Assembly (NCBI GenBank): GCA_900547305.1
Contig: URGH01000001.1
Coordinates: forward strand, 1-64,000
Direction: 5' to 3'
Length of the DNA: 64,000 nt
DNA from: an uncultured Oscillospiraceae bacterium
Lineage (GTDB): Bacteria; Bacillota; Clostridia; Oscillospirales; Acutalibacteraceae
The notes below the pieces were generated by a model. It was not told the origin of the DNA and made no database searches. It was given only the letters and a program-made list of their open reading frames with translations. Each line of letters opens with the position of its first letter. Position 1 is the first letter of the stretch. A program made the translations under genes and the position numbers. Of this stretch, positions 32,960 through 42,410 are shown one piece after another.

Positions 32960-33829
32960 TTATCGGCGTTTATTATATTCCGAGGGCGACATTCCGTAAT
33001 GCTTTTTAAAGCAGCGCGCGAAATAGCCGGGGTCGGAAAATCCGCAGAGGGTTGCCAGCTCCGAAATTTTAATATTTTTTTCGGTACGGAGCGTTTTTTT
33101 GGCAAATTCAAGCCGCAGTATTTGTATGTATATCATTGGGGTAAGACCCGTAATCGCCTTAAACCGACGGCAAAAATACGCCTCGTCATACCCGAAGCGG
33201 CGGCTTAATTCCTTTGATGAAATATCCTCGTGGAAATGCTTTTCTATGTATTCGGTAACGTTGCGGAACCGCTCATCCGAAAGAGCGTGGATATTTCCGT
33301 CCGACAGGCAATACCGATAAAGCAGCCCCAAAAGCCTGTAAATTTCACCTACAACCATAAGCGACGAGGCGCTTTCCCCCGCCAGCTGCTCATCGGCAAT
33401 CGCCTTTGCCGCGGCAAAAACCTCGGGGCGCGAAGAAACCGCAGAAAACGATATCCGCTGCTCGGCTATAGGCACAAGGTATTTCGCGGCGGCGTTGGCA
33501 GAATTGTAAAACGCCTGAACATCAAACATAATGGTTTGGTAAGAAACGCCGTCATGTCCCGCAAAACCGCGGTGCGGCTGCCCCGGCATAAAAACAGCGA
33601 CCGAGCCGGCGGGCGCGTATTCCTTTACATCCCCCAAATATATATCCAGCCCGCCGCTTAATATAACAAGAATTTCCATACGCTCATGCCAGTGGGTAGT
33701 AAAGCAAAGCCCTGAAGGCGGGAAAGAAAACGCATCATGAATTTTAACGGCGCTGTCGCCGTATAAAACCGGAGTAAGCTCCTTTTGTCCGTCCAGTCGC
33801 ATATAATCACCCAAGTCAAAAAAATACAA
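32960..33829 (-). CDS. AraC-family regulator of second sugar island
   Basis: 289 residues. The N-terminal cupin has LCFTTHWHERMEILVILSGG and SVAVFMPGQPHRGFAG; the C-terminal HTH units are ISSKELSRRFGYDEAYFCRR and KISELATLCGFSDPGYFARC. It is divergent from the isomerase-GH20-oxidoreductase operon (86 bases between starts) and probably activates it. Confidence 0.92.
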   Translation of the reverse strand: MYFFDLGDYMRLDGQKELTPVLYGDSAVKIHDAFSFPPSGLCFTTHWHERMEILVILSGGLDIYLGDVKEYAPAGSVAVFMPGQPHRGFAGHDGVSYQTIMFDVQAFYNSANAAAKYLVPIAEQRISFSAVSSRPEVFAAAKAIADEQLAGESASSLMVVGEIYRLLGLLYRYCLSDGNIHALSDERFRNVTEYIEKHFHEDISSKELSRRFGYDEAYFCRRFKAITGLTPMIYIQILRLEFAKKTLRTEKNIKISELATLCGFSDPGYFARCFKKHYGMSPSEYNKRR

Positions 33830-33915
33830 AATAAAATCAAAATAATCCTAACCGCCGAATTATATTTATGTTAACATAAAGACAGAAAAAAATCAATATT
33901 CAAGGGGGATTTTTT

Positions 33916-34758
33916 ATGAAAATAGGTACCTGCGTACATTTTAACGACATAAACGAAATGTCAAAAAAGTTTGACGAACTGCTCGCAAACGGGTTTGACA
34001 GCTGCCAGCTCATTTCCTGGAAACCCGAGCTTTGGACGGATGAAAATGCCGAAATACTCAAAAATCTCATTAACGATAAAAAAATAGATGTTTCCGCGTT
34101 TTGGTGCGGCTGGGAAGGACCCACCGTGTGGGATTTTTACGACGGTCAGATAACCTTGGGTCTTGTTCCGCCCGAATATAGGGCGGGGCGCGTTAAAAAT
34201 CTGTGCGACGGCGCGGATTTCGCGAAAAAGCTCGGTATTACCGACGTTGTGACCCATATGGGCTTTATACCCGAAAACCCGAACGACCCGCAATTTGCGC
34301 CTTTCTGCGTTGCGGTAAGAACCGTTGCGGAGCACTTAAAGCAAAACGGGCAGTACCTTTTGTTTGAAACGGGTCAGGAAACCCCCGTTACTATGCTTCG
34401 CTGCTTTGAAAAGGTGGGAACGGATAACCTCGGCGTTAATCTCGATACCGCAAACGTTATTCTTTACGGCAGGGCAAACCCGGTGGACGCTCTTGACGTT
34501 TTCGGCAAATATGTCCGCAATCTGCACGCAAAGGACGGTAGATACCCCACAAACGGCCATGACCTCGGCGAAGAGACCCGCATAGGCGACGGTAAGGTGG
34601 ATTTTAACCGCCTGTTTGAAAAGCTGCACGAAATAGGCTACGATTCTTACGTTACAATAGAGCGCGAAATTGAGGGCGAGGAGCAGAATAAGGATATACT
34701 CCACGCCAAGGAATACCTCGGAAATATTATAGAAAGGGTTTACGGTGAGCTGAAATGA
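33916..34758 (+). CDS. Sugar phosphate isomerase/epimerase (AP endonuclease 2-like TIM barrel)
   Basis: 280 residues. Metal-site motifs of the xylose-isomerase-like barrel are visible: DVVTHMGFIPENP, YLLFETGQE, LGVNLDTANV, LHAKDG and SYVTIEREI. It probably isomerises or epimerises a sugar or keto-sugar released by the neighbouring hydrolase or oxidoreductase. It overlaps the GH20 gene by 4 bases. Confidence 0.88.
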   Translation: MKIGTCVHFNDINEMSKKFDELLANGFDSCQLISWKPELWTDENAEILKNLINDKKIDVSAFWCGWEGPTVWDFYDGQITLGLVPPEYRAGRVKNLCDGADFAKKLGITDVVTHMGFIPENPNDPQFAPFCVAVRTVAEHLKQNGQYLLFETGQETPVTMLRCFEKVGTDNLGVNLDTANVILYGRANPVDALDVFGKYVRNLHAKDGRYPTNGHDLGEETRIGDGKVDFNRLFEKLHEIGYDSYVTIEREIEGEEQNKDILHAKEYLGNIIERVYGELK

Positions 34759-36320
34759 AAGGACTTATGGTAGACTTTTCAAGAAACGCGGTTATGAACC
34801 TTACCGCCCTTAAAAGGTTTGTAAAGGTAATATCGGCGCTGGGCTATGATACGTTAATGCTTTACACAGAGGATACATATGAGGTTGACGGCGAGCCGTA
34901 TTTCGGGCATCAGCGCGGAAGATTTTCAAAAGCCGAGCTTAAAGAGGCAGACGCTTTCTGCCGCGAAAACGGTATAGAGCTTGTACCCTGCATACAAACC
35001 CTTGCGCACCTTAACGCCATGTTCAAGTGGGTAAACCGCTACGGCGCAATAAACGACACGGCGGATATTCTGCTGGCGGACGATGACAGAACCTATGAGC
35101 TTATAAATAAAATTTTCTCCACGCTTTCCGAGTGCTTTACCACCCGCAAAATACATATCGGCATGGACGAGGCGTATATGGTGGGTCTGGGTAAATACCG
35201 CGATAAGCACGGCGAGGCAGACCGTTTTGAAATTATAAACCGCCACCTGCACAGGGTATGCGATATGGCTGATAAATACGGCTTTAAGCCGATGATATGG
35301 AGCGATATGTTCTGTAAGCTCGCCGTTTCCTCCTCAGATTATTACAGCACGGCGAACCTTGAAGCAATACGCAAAAAGGCAAACCTGCCCGAGAACCTGA
35401 CCCTGGTTTACTGGGATTATTACAGCACGGATTATAACCGCTATTCAAATATGATAGAAAAGAACAAGGCTTTCGGCAGACCGGTTGCGTTTGCGGGCGG
35501 CGCATGGACATGGAAAGGCTTTGCGCCGGGCAATCAATTCAGCTTTGATACCACCCTGCCCGCCGTTAAAGCCTGCCGCGACCATGGTGTAAAGGATATT
35601 TTCTTTACCATGTGGGGCGATAACGGCGGCGAATGCTCGCGTTTCGCGGTTTTACCCGCTCTTTGCTATTCGGCTGAGCTTTTAGAGGGCAATGAAAATA
35701 TGTCGGACGCAAAGGCGCGGCTTAAAGCGGTTACGGGCATGGAATTTGATGATTTTATGCTGCTTGATAAGCTGGATAATCCTACCGAAAAGCTGAATTA
35801 TAACACATCCAAATATCTGCTTTACTCCGACCCGTTTATGGGCGTTTATGACAGCCGTGTAACCGAGGGCGTTAACGATTACTACAAAAGGCTCAGCGAA
35901 AGGCTTTCGGCAGTTCGGGCAACCGAAGATTACGAGCCGATTTTCGGTTCGGCTGCGGCACTGGCGGACGTTCTGTCGGTAAAAGCCGAGCTCGGCGTTA
36001 AAACCCGCGCGGCATATTTGGCTGGGGATACCGAGACGCTTAAAGGCATAGCCGAAAACGATTATACCGCCGCCGTAGATAAGCTAAAAGCGTTTTACAC
36101 CGCTTTCCGTAAATTTTGGTTTTTTGAAAATAAGCCCCATGGCTTCGACGTTCAGGATATACGTCTCGGCGGGCTTATAATGCGGCTTGAAAGCTGCCGC
36201 GAAAGAATTTTAAGCTATTGCGCGGATAAATCAAATACTATTCCCGAGCTTTCAGAGCCGGTGCTTGAAGACGAACGCTCAAAAAGCTGGGATAATATTG
36301 TAACCGCAAACGTTATTTAA
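34755..36320 (+). CDS. GH20-family beta-N-acetylhexosaminidase-like
   Basis: 521 residues, no signal peptide. The barrel motif KIHIGMDEAYMVGLG has the catalytic Asp138-Glu139 pair of GH20; LVPCIQTLAHLN, GFKPMIWSDMF, GGAWTWKGF and FFTMWGDNGGE agree with intracellular GH20 enzymes. It would remove terminal N-acetylhexosamine from oligosaccharides. Coupled to the isomerase gene and followed 18 bases later by an oxidoreductase. Confidence 0.82.
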   Translation: MKGLMVDFSRNAVMNLTALKRFVKVISALGYDTLMLYTEDTYEVDGEPYFGHQRGRFSKAELKEADAFCRENGIELVPCIQTLAHLNAMFKWVNRYGAINDTADILLADDDRTYELINKIFSTLSECFTTRKIHIGMDEAYMVGLGKYRDKHGEADRFEIINRHLHRVCDMADKYGFKPMIWSDMFCKLAVSSSDYYSTANLEAIRKKANLPENLTLVYWDYYSTDYNRYSNMIEKNKAFGRPVAFAGGAWTWKGFAPGNQFSFDTTLPAVKACRDHGVKDIFFTMWGDNGGECSRFAVLPALCYSAELLEGNENMSDAKARLKAVTGMEFDDFMLLDKLDNPTEKLNYNTSKYLLYSDPFMGVYDSRVTEGVNDYYKRLSERLSAVRATEDYEPIFGSAAALADVLSVKAELGVKTRAAYLAGDTETLKGIAENDYTAAVDKLKAFYTAFRKFWFFENKPHGFDVQDIRLGGLIMRLESCRERILSYCADKSNTIPELSEPVLEDERSKSWDNIVTANVI

Positions 36321-36338
36321 TTAAAGGAGATTTTTACT

Positions 36339-37286
36339 ATGTTAAAGGTTGCACTTGTAGGAGTAGGCGGAATAAGCGGCGCGCATATTCCGGCGTGGGA
36401 ATCAATGGCGGATACCGAGCTTGTGGCGCTGTGCGATATTCGTCCCGAGCAAATGGAAAAATACACGGATAAACGCCGTTATACCGATTTTGACGAAATG
36501 CTCGCAAAAGAGAAAATAGATATTCTCGATATTTGTCTTCCTACATATTTACATGCCGATTTCTCGGTTAAAGCAATGGAAAAAGGCATTAACGTTATTT
36601 GCGAAAAGCCCGTTTCGCTTAAAAAAGAGGATGTTGCTCGCGTATACGGCACAGCAAAAAAGAATAACGTTAAATTTATGATAGCGCAGGTTCTGCGTTT
36701 TTGGCCCGAGTATGAAATAGTTAAAAAGATTTATGACGAAAAGATCTACGGTAATCTGCTTTCGGGTTCTATGACCCGCCTCGGCTGCCGCCCGAAATGG
36801 AGCTGGGATAACTGGATGACCGATAAAAACCGCAGCGGTCTTGTGCCGTTTGACCTGCACATTCACGATTTGGATTTCATGGTTTACACATTCGGCAAGC
36901 CGCAGGAGACCCATGCGTTTAAATCCACCACCGATACGCAGGATTACCTTAATACGGTTTATAAGTACGACGGATTTTTCATAACCACCGAGGCCTCGTG
37001 GTATGCGTCGCCCTATCCGTTTAAGGCGGCTTTCCGTTTCCAGTTTGAGCATGCGGTTGCAGCGTGGGAAAACGGCGAAATGAAAATATATGAGGAAAAC
37101 GGCGAAATTCGGTCGCCTATATCCGGCGGCGACGGGCTTGATACCGGCAATATAGGTCTGCCCGCAAGCGACGCATATGCCAACGAGATTCGCTACTTCA
37201 CCGATTGCGTTGAAAACGGCTCATTCCCCGACAGGGTAAAGCCCGCCGAGCTTGAAACCGTGCTTGACATTTTGAATACCCTTTGA
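36339..37286 (+). CDS. Gfo/Idh/MocA-family oxidoreductase
   Basis: 315 residues. NAD(P)-binding loop KVALVGVGGISGAHIPAW, then DICLPTYLHADF, the catalytic-region EKPVSLKKED, and LHIHDLDFMVY with the active-site His. It would oxidise or reduce a sugar or inositol-like ring. Last gene of the second sugar island. Confidence 0.9.
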   Translation: MLKVALVGVGGISGAHIPAWESMADTELVALCDIRPEQMEKYTDKRRYTDFDEMLAKEKIDILDICLPTYLHADFSVKAMEKGINVICEKPVSLKKEDVARVYGTAKKNNVKFMIAQVLRFWPEYEIVKKIYDEKIYGNLLSGSMTRLGCRPKWSWDNWMTDKNRSGLVPFDLHIHDLDFMVYTFGKPQETHAFKSTTDTQDYLNTVYKYDGFFITTEASWYASPYPFKAAFRFQFEHAVAAWENGEMKIYEENGEIRSPISGGDGLDTGNIGLPASDAYANEIRYFTDCVENGSFPDRVKPAELETVLDILNTL

Positions 37287-37332
37287 TTATAAGCAGAAAA
37301 CGACCCCGTTTTTGTATTATTGTTAAGATGCA

Positions 37333-37368
37333 AATAGAGTTATCCCGTAATTTCGGGATAACTCTATT
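37333..37368 (+). terminator. Terminator after the second sugar operon
   Basis: AATAGAGTTATCCCG and CGGGATAACTCTATT form a 15-bp perfect stem with a 6-base loop. The downstream T-tract is weak (CTCATAT). Confidence 0.75.
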
Positions 37369-37380
37369 CTCATATATACC

Positions 37381-37409
37381 TTGAAAAATCACATTAAAAA
37401 TGTTATATT
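37381..37409 (+). promoter_or_regulatory. Promoter of the NUDIX gene
   Basis: TTGAAA (37381), 17-base spacer, TATATT (37404), followed 60 bases later by the gene with ribosome site AAAGG. Confidence 0.65.
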
Positions 37410-37471
37410 TAATTTAAAAACAGGCAGTTGATTTAACTCGGGCATATAATGCAAAGAAAGGTCGTTTTTTT

Positions 37472-38083
37472 ATGGATAAATTAACGGAATACGCAGCCGA
37501 GCTGCAAAGTCTTGCGCAGGCAGGGCTGTTTTACGGCAAGGATGTTTACGACAGAGAGCGCTATACGCGCATACGCGATATAGCGGCGGAAATTATGGCA
37601 ATGAAAACCGAGCTGCCGCTTGACGCGGTTAAAGAGCTTTTTTGCTCCGATTACGGTTATCAAACCCCCAAAGTGGATACCCGCGCCGCAATATTCAGGG
37701 ATAACAAAATACTGCTTGTGCACGAAAAAAACGGCACATGGTCGCTGCCGGGCGGTTGGTGCGAATTTAATATGTCGCCGGCGGAAAACGCGGTAAAAGA
37801 GGCACGGGAGGAAGCCGGAAAAAACGTAAAGGTAAAATCTGTTATAGCGGTGCAAAACAGAGATACGCACAACAAGCCGCAGTATGCCTACGGCGTTGTG
37901 AAAATCTTTTATCTTTGCGAGGATCTTGGCGGAGAGTTCCGCGAAAATTCCGAAACCACCGAGGCGCAGTTTTTTGCTCCCGACTGTCTGCCGCGTTTAG
38001 CCGAAGAAAAATGCAACGAGGAACAGATATTAATGTGTTTCCGTGCAATGTCCTCGGAAAATTGGGTAACGCTGTTCGATTAA
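37472..38083 (+). CDS. NUDIX hydrolase with N-terminal helical domain
   Basis: 203 residues. The NUDIX box is GGWCEFNMSPAENAVKEARE followed by EAG, with the required Gly, Glu and REUxEE positions. The N-terminal 60 residues (LQSLAQAGLFYGKDVYDRER) match the helical extension of NUDIX_N_2 proteins, typically acting on ADP-ribose or nucleoside diphosphate derivatives. It is monocistronic and convergent with the next gene, overlapping it by 4 bases. Confidence 0.9.
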   Translation: MDKLTEYAAELQSLAQAGLFYGKDVYDRERYTRIRDIAAEIMAMKTELPLDAVKELFCSDYGYQTPKVDTRAAIFRDNKILLVHEKNGTWSLPGGWCEFNMSPAENAVKEAREEAGKNVKVKSVIAVQNRDTHNKPQYAYGVVKIFYLCEDLGGEFRENSETTEAQFFAPDCLPRLAEEKCNEEQILMCFRAMSSENWVTLFD

Positions 38084-40203
38084 ATTCCGCCAAAAGCACT
38101 CTGCATGGCTTTATATGATTTTTTAAGCCGCGTTTTAACGGTTATATTCCCGAGGGGACGAAACGCGGCGGAAAACATTTTTATTTCACCGCCGCTGCCC
38201 GAGCCGACGTAAATATCCGAAAACGAAGTAAAGCCTATTTCATCTTTATTAAGCTCGCCTATACATATGCCGAGCCTTGCGTTTGCAACGTTTAAGAGGT
38301 ACCAGGCAATACGCACCTCCAGCTTTCCGTTTTTAAAATAAAAATCCGCCTGCGAGTCGTAATTGCCGCTCTCGGGGTTTGCGTTGCCGTATTTTAAAAG
38401 TCCGCTTTCATAGTACTGCGGCGGAATTGTCTTTTTATCATCGGGTAAATACATTTCGTTTGAAACAAGGGTGTTTATTTTAACATATTCCCCGCTGTTT
38501 TTAACCGCCGCTTTACCCTCAACAACCTTTTTCAAAACCGAATATCTGTAATTGAACAGGTCGTAATACGCGTCGCACAAAAGGCGCGTATTTTCTTTTC
38601 CGTTTATTTTAAGCAGAAAATCGCAGCTTTTATCAAACGTAAGCCCGTTACTGCGGCTCATAGTGCTGCCCGTGCCCAAAACCGAAATCGGAACGTAATA
38701 AACGTCCTTTTCAAAGTCAAAGCCCGCGGGCAGGTCTATATAAATGTGCATATACTCGGCGTCATACTGCACCTTAAGGCTTGTGCCGTTTACGGTGCTT
38801 ACATTATCCCATTCGGTAAAATCGCCGTCGGGGTAAGAAACCGAGGTTTCAAAGCTTAACATACCGTAGCCCTGCTCGGCAGAGGAAAGGTTGCGCGTTC
38901 TGTCGGTCGGGTTATCGGGGTAATACATAACCGTGTTCCAGGTGCGCTTGAACCATTCGTCCTGCCAGGAGAAAAGCAAGCCGCCGCAGTAACCCTCAAG
39001 CGCTATGCTACGGGTCATATCGGCGCAGTACTTTCCCTGCTCTTCCTCTGTCAGTCCGCCCTGATTATAGCCCATAACCGATTTATGCGCCACCCCGCGC
39101 GAGGTGGAAAGCCCGTATTCCGCAATAAGCACAGGCACGGTATACTGCGTTTTAAGCGCCTTTAAATACGCGCGGTAGGTGTTTTGCCGTCCGTTCTCAT
39201 CGCGGTAATCAAGGTATTCCTTTTGGCAGTTCATAAATTCGGGGTAATAGGGGTAAACGTCCACCGCGGCGAAAAGCCCGGGCGCGTATTTTTCGGTTTT
39301 CAGTATGTTTTCGGTATTGACCGATTGAGAATCCTCTTCCTCAAACGGCTCGTTAGAGTGGGTAAGCGTATCAAGCGTCTGCCAGTTTAAAAACGCAACG
39401 GGGGTCTGGTGCGAATAGTTTTCGGTTTCAAAACTTATAAGGCTTTCCCCCACCTCGCACAAAAACGCCTCAAAGGGCGAAGCGTTTTTCGCGGTGTAAA
39501 GGTATTTGCCCGAAAAGCTGTTTTGCTTAGGGTGCGAGGCATTTGTCTCCGCCACAAAATCGGCGGGGTATTCAAGCCCCAGTATATACCCCACCACATA
39601 CTTTGAAATATCCTTATCATATACCGCGGGGGAAACCTTGCCGTAAACGGTATAATCGCTGTTGCCGTGAACAATATCCACCGTTTCTTTAGCCGAGCGC
39701 TTAAAGGCGTTTATAATAATTTCGTCGCTTTCAAGCGCGTCGGTCAGCTCGTACATTAAATCCTCGGAAAACCATATACCCTGAATAAGGTAGAGCGGCG
39801 ACTCTGCGTTGCGGCTGTTAAAATCGTAAAGCGCCCTGTAAAAATCGGGGTTCATAACCGTAAATACACGCACGGTGTTCGCGTTCATCTGCTTTATTTT
39901 TTCAAACCAATCGGTATAGGTAGAGTAAGAAACATTGGGGTTATTAAGGTCGGTAAGGGCGCTTGTAAGCCCCATATTAACGCCCTTAATATAAAAAAGC
40001 TCCGATTTCTCCCCCATATTGCGGTAAAAATAGCCGTTTTCATTTGTAAAAAAGGCAAAATCATTATCGCCCTGCGGCGGTTTTACGCTGTCGGTCGGAA
40101 ACGAAAATTCACTTTGGTTCTTTTTATTTATTACCGGGCTTTTACAGCCCGATAATGAAAATATAAGAGTGAAAATAAGCAGCAGCGAGGTTATTTTTTT
40201 CAT
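38080..40203 (-). CDS. Lipoprotein with GH-A-like TIM barrel
   Basis: 707 residues. Lipobox LSGC puts the acylated Cys at 20. Residues about 60-450 look like a clan GH-A glycosidase barrel: YIKGVNMGL, NTVRVFTVMNPDFYRAL, candidate acid/base Glu211 in LGLEYPADF and nucleophile Glu362 in VLIAEYGLSTSRG. The last 250 residues form a beta-rich domain ending near LEVRIAWYLLNVANARL. It is a paralogue of the next gene. In an exopolysaccharide locus, it may trim or release the polymer outside the cell. Confidence 0.7.
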   Translation of the reverse strand: MKKITSLLLIFTLIFSLSGCKSPVINKKNQSEFSFPTDSVKPPQGDNDFAFFTNENGYFYRNMGEKSELFYIKGVNMGLTSALTDLNNPNVSYSTYTDWFEKIKQMNANTVRVFTVMNPDFYRALYDFNSRNAESPLYLIQGIWFSEDLMYELTDALESDEIIINAFKRSAKETVDIVHGNSDYTVYGKVSPAVYDKDISKYVVGYILGLEYPADFVAETNASHPKQNSFSGKYLYTAKNASPFEAFLCEVGESLISFETENYSHQTPVAFLNWQTLDTLTHSNEPFEEEDSQSVNTENILKTEKYAPGLFAAVDVYPYYPEFMNCQKEYLDYRDENGRQNTYRAYLKALKTQYTVPVLIAEYGLSTSRGVAHKSVMGYNQGGLTEEEQGKYCADMTRSIALEGYCGGLLFSWQDEWFKRTWNTVMYYPDNPTDRTRNLSSAEQGYGMLSFETSVSYPDGDFTEWDNVSTVNGTSLKVQYDAEYMHIYIDLPAGFDFEKDVYYVPISVLGTGSTMSRSNGLTFDKSCDFLLKINGKENTRLLCDAYYDLFNYRYSVLKKVVEGKAAVKNSGEYVKINTLVSNEMYLPDDKKTIPPQYYESGLLKYGNANPESGNYDSQADFYFKNGKLEVRIAWYLLNVANARLGICIGELNKDEIGFTSFSDIYVGSGSGGEIKMFSAAFRPLGNITVKTRLKKSYKAMQSAFGGI

Positions 40204-42410
40204 TTTTTCTCCGTAAATTTCTTAAAATAATTTTGCAGCTCGTAATATGCGGGCTTTAGCCTTTCGTGCCATGTGGGGGTATTCCAGCCGTTATACTCAT
40301 AGCTGCCGCCGAGAGTGATTTTAAGACTTTCGGTGCCCGTGCGGTAGGCAAAGCCGAAATCAAAGCTTTGGTACGCCTGCGGCGATATTACCTGCGTTTT
40401 GCGAAAATCCGATATTTGCTGCTTACCCGATGGGTCCATTACATTGAGCAGCTGCCACGGTATTCTTATTTCAAGTTTGCCGTTTTTAAAGTAAAAATCC
40501 GAAAGTGATTTATAATCATCTGCCTCGGGATTGCCGTTTCCGTAGCGCAGCTTTCCGGTTTCGTAAGCCTTATCGGGCACAACCTGATTTGTGCCCTTAA
40601 CGGTCAAATTATAGCCGTAGCACAGCCGCATTATATCAAACATACCGCTGTTTTTAACTCCCGCGTTTTCCTCCGCCTTAATATCGCTTAATTTCTTTGA
40701 CTCAAGAAAGTAATAATTGAACGCATCGTAATAACGGTCTACATAAATATGCGAATTATTCTTACCGTTTATATAAATCAAAAAATCGGCGGCGGTATCA
40801 AACTCGGCGTTGTACTGCGCGGCTTTTAAGTTGCCCTGGTCGGCAATGGTGTTTATCGGAATAAGCAGCGTATCCTTTTCAAAATCATAGTTCCCCGCGT
40901 CCAGCATTATATACAGGTATCTTTCATCACTCTTTATATAAAGCTTGCCCTGCTCGGTGGTAACGGTGGGTTGTGTGTTTTTCCACTCGGATACATCCCC
41001 GTCAATATATGCCGCCATACTCTCTTTACCGGGGTCAAACGCCAGCAAGCCGAAGCACTGCTCGGTCGTTTGAATGTTCGACCAGTAAGGGCGGCGGTCG
41101 GCTATATCGAACATAACGTTATTCCAGGTGCGCTTGAACCATTCATCCTGCCAGGTAAACACAATTCCGCCGGCATATTTCGCGTTTTCAATACTGCCGA
41201 GCATATCTATAAGCATAGCGCCCTGCGCGGTTTCGTCCACCATGCCCTGGTTATAGCCCATAACGCTCTCGTGCCCCATACCGCGCGAGGTGGGAATACC
41301 GAACTCCGCCACGATTATAGGCATGGTGTGCGCCAGCTTTAAATCCTCTAAATATGCCTCGTAGGTGTTCACCTTTCCGCTGTCGTCGGTGTATTCAAGG
41401 TAATCCTCTTGGTAATTCAGACTGTCGGGATAATAGGGATAAATATGGTAAGAAGCGAACATTCCCGGTCCGAAATTGCGGCACTTTACGTTTTCGGTGT
41501 TTACGGTAGTCTTATCCTCATCAAAGTGCGGCTCGTTCGGGTGAGTGAGCGGGTCGGTGGTTATCCAGTTGCTGAAAGCAAGCGGAACCTGAAATTTGTA
41601 GGTTTCCGCCTCGTGCTTTATAAGCGCATCTCCCACGCGGCACAAAAACGCCTCGAAGGGCGAAGCGGTCTGCGTATACAAATACTTGCCGTCGTAATCC
41701 TTTTTATCGGGGTGCTGGTTGTTGGTGTTTATAACAAAATTCGGGTCCCATTCAATGCCTATAATCCACCCTACGAGCCAGGGCGACACATCGGTGTTGT
41801 ACGTTCCGTATGCCTCACCCGCGGTTTCGGCAATTTTTGCCTTGCCGTGAATTACGTTTACAAGGTTTACCGCGTCGGTCGTGAAATCGTTCAGTATCTT
41901 TTCATTTTCGGCGTAGGTATCCGATAAACGCTCTATATCCTCCTCGTTTACCCATATGCCCTGGTAAAGGTACAGCTTGTTTTTCGCCTTTTTATTGAAG
42001 TCCCCCAGCGCCTGGTAAAACTGCGGCGGCATAAGGGTATAAATTCGTATGCAGTTGCAGTTCATTTCGCTTATATAGCCGAACCAGCGGTAATAGGTAT
42101 CGTAGGAGATCGTCAGGTCTCCCGGAAAAAGCCCCGGCTCAGTTGCGCCTATATTAACGCCGCGCATAAACATCTGCTTCCAGTCGCCGTTTTCGTAAAT
42201 GAAGAAATAATCGCCCTCCGCCTTAAAGCGGTAGCTTATGCCGGTTTGATTATCGGTGTAGCTTTCGGCGCCGCCGGCAGATGAGTCCTTTTCTTTCTTT
42301 TTTGTGTAAAAGGAAATTCCGTGTATTCCGAATATTTCAAGAAGCCCGGTTTGAGCAAGACAGACAAGCACCAAAAGCGTTGCCACGACCGAAATAACGA
42401 CCTTTTTCAT
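40200..42410 (-). CDS. Membrane-anchored GH-A-like protein
   Basis: 736 residues. An N-terminal membrane anchor (VVATLLVLVCLAQTGLL) is followed by the same GH-A-like barrel: MRGVNIGA, CIRIYTLMPPQFYQALGDF, Glu220 in IGIEWDPNF, Glu369 in IIVAEFGIPTSRG. A C-terminal beta domain has KLEIRIPWQLLNVMDPSG. It overlaps both neighbours by 4 bases, so it is coupled to the GT2 synthase and to its paralogue. Substrate unknown; hydrolase or transglycosylase action on the product of the synthase is likely. Confidence 0.7.
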   Translation of the reverse strand: MKKVVISVVATLLVLVCLAQTGLLEIFGIHGISFYTKKKEKDSSAGGAESYTDNQTGISYRFKAEGDYFFIYENGDWKQMFMRGVNIGATEPGLFPGDLTISYDTYYRWFGYISEMNCNCIRIYTLMPPQFYQALGDFNKKAKNKLYLYQGIWVNEEDIERLSDTYAENEKILNDFTTDAVNLVNVIHGKAKIAETAGEAYGTYNTDVSPWLVGWIIGIEWDPNFVINTNNQHPDKKDYDGKYLYTQTASPFEAFLCRVGDALIKHEAETYKFQVPLAFSNWITTDPLTHPNEPHFDEDKTTVNTENVKCRNFGPGMFASYHIYPYYPDSLNYQEDYLEYTDDSGKVNTYEAYLEDLKLAHTMPIIVAEFGIPTSRGMGHESVMGYNQGMVDETAQGAMLIDMLGSIENAKYAGGIVFTWQDEWFKRTWNNVMFDIADRRPYWSNIQTTEQCFGLLAFDPGKESMAAYIDGDVSEWKNTQPTVTTEQGKLYIKSDERYLYIMLDAGNYDFEKDTLLIPINTIADQGNLKAAQYNAEFDTAADFLIYINGKNNSHIYVDRYYDAFNYYFLESKKLSDIKAEENAGVKNSGMFDIMRLCYGYNLTVKGTNQVVPDKAYETGKLRYGNGNPEADDYKSLSDFYFKNGKLEIRIPWQLLNVMDPSGKQQISDFRKTQVISPQAYQSFDFGFAYRTGTESLKITLGGSYEYNGWNTPTWHERLKPAYYELQNYFKKFTEKK

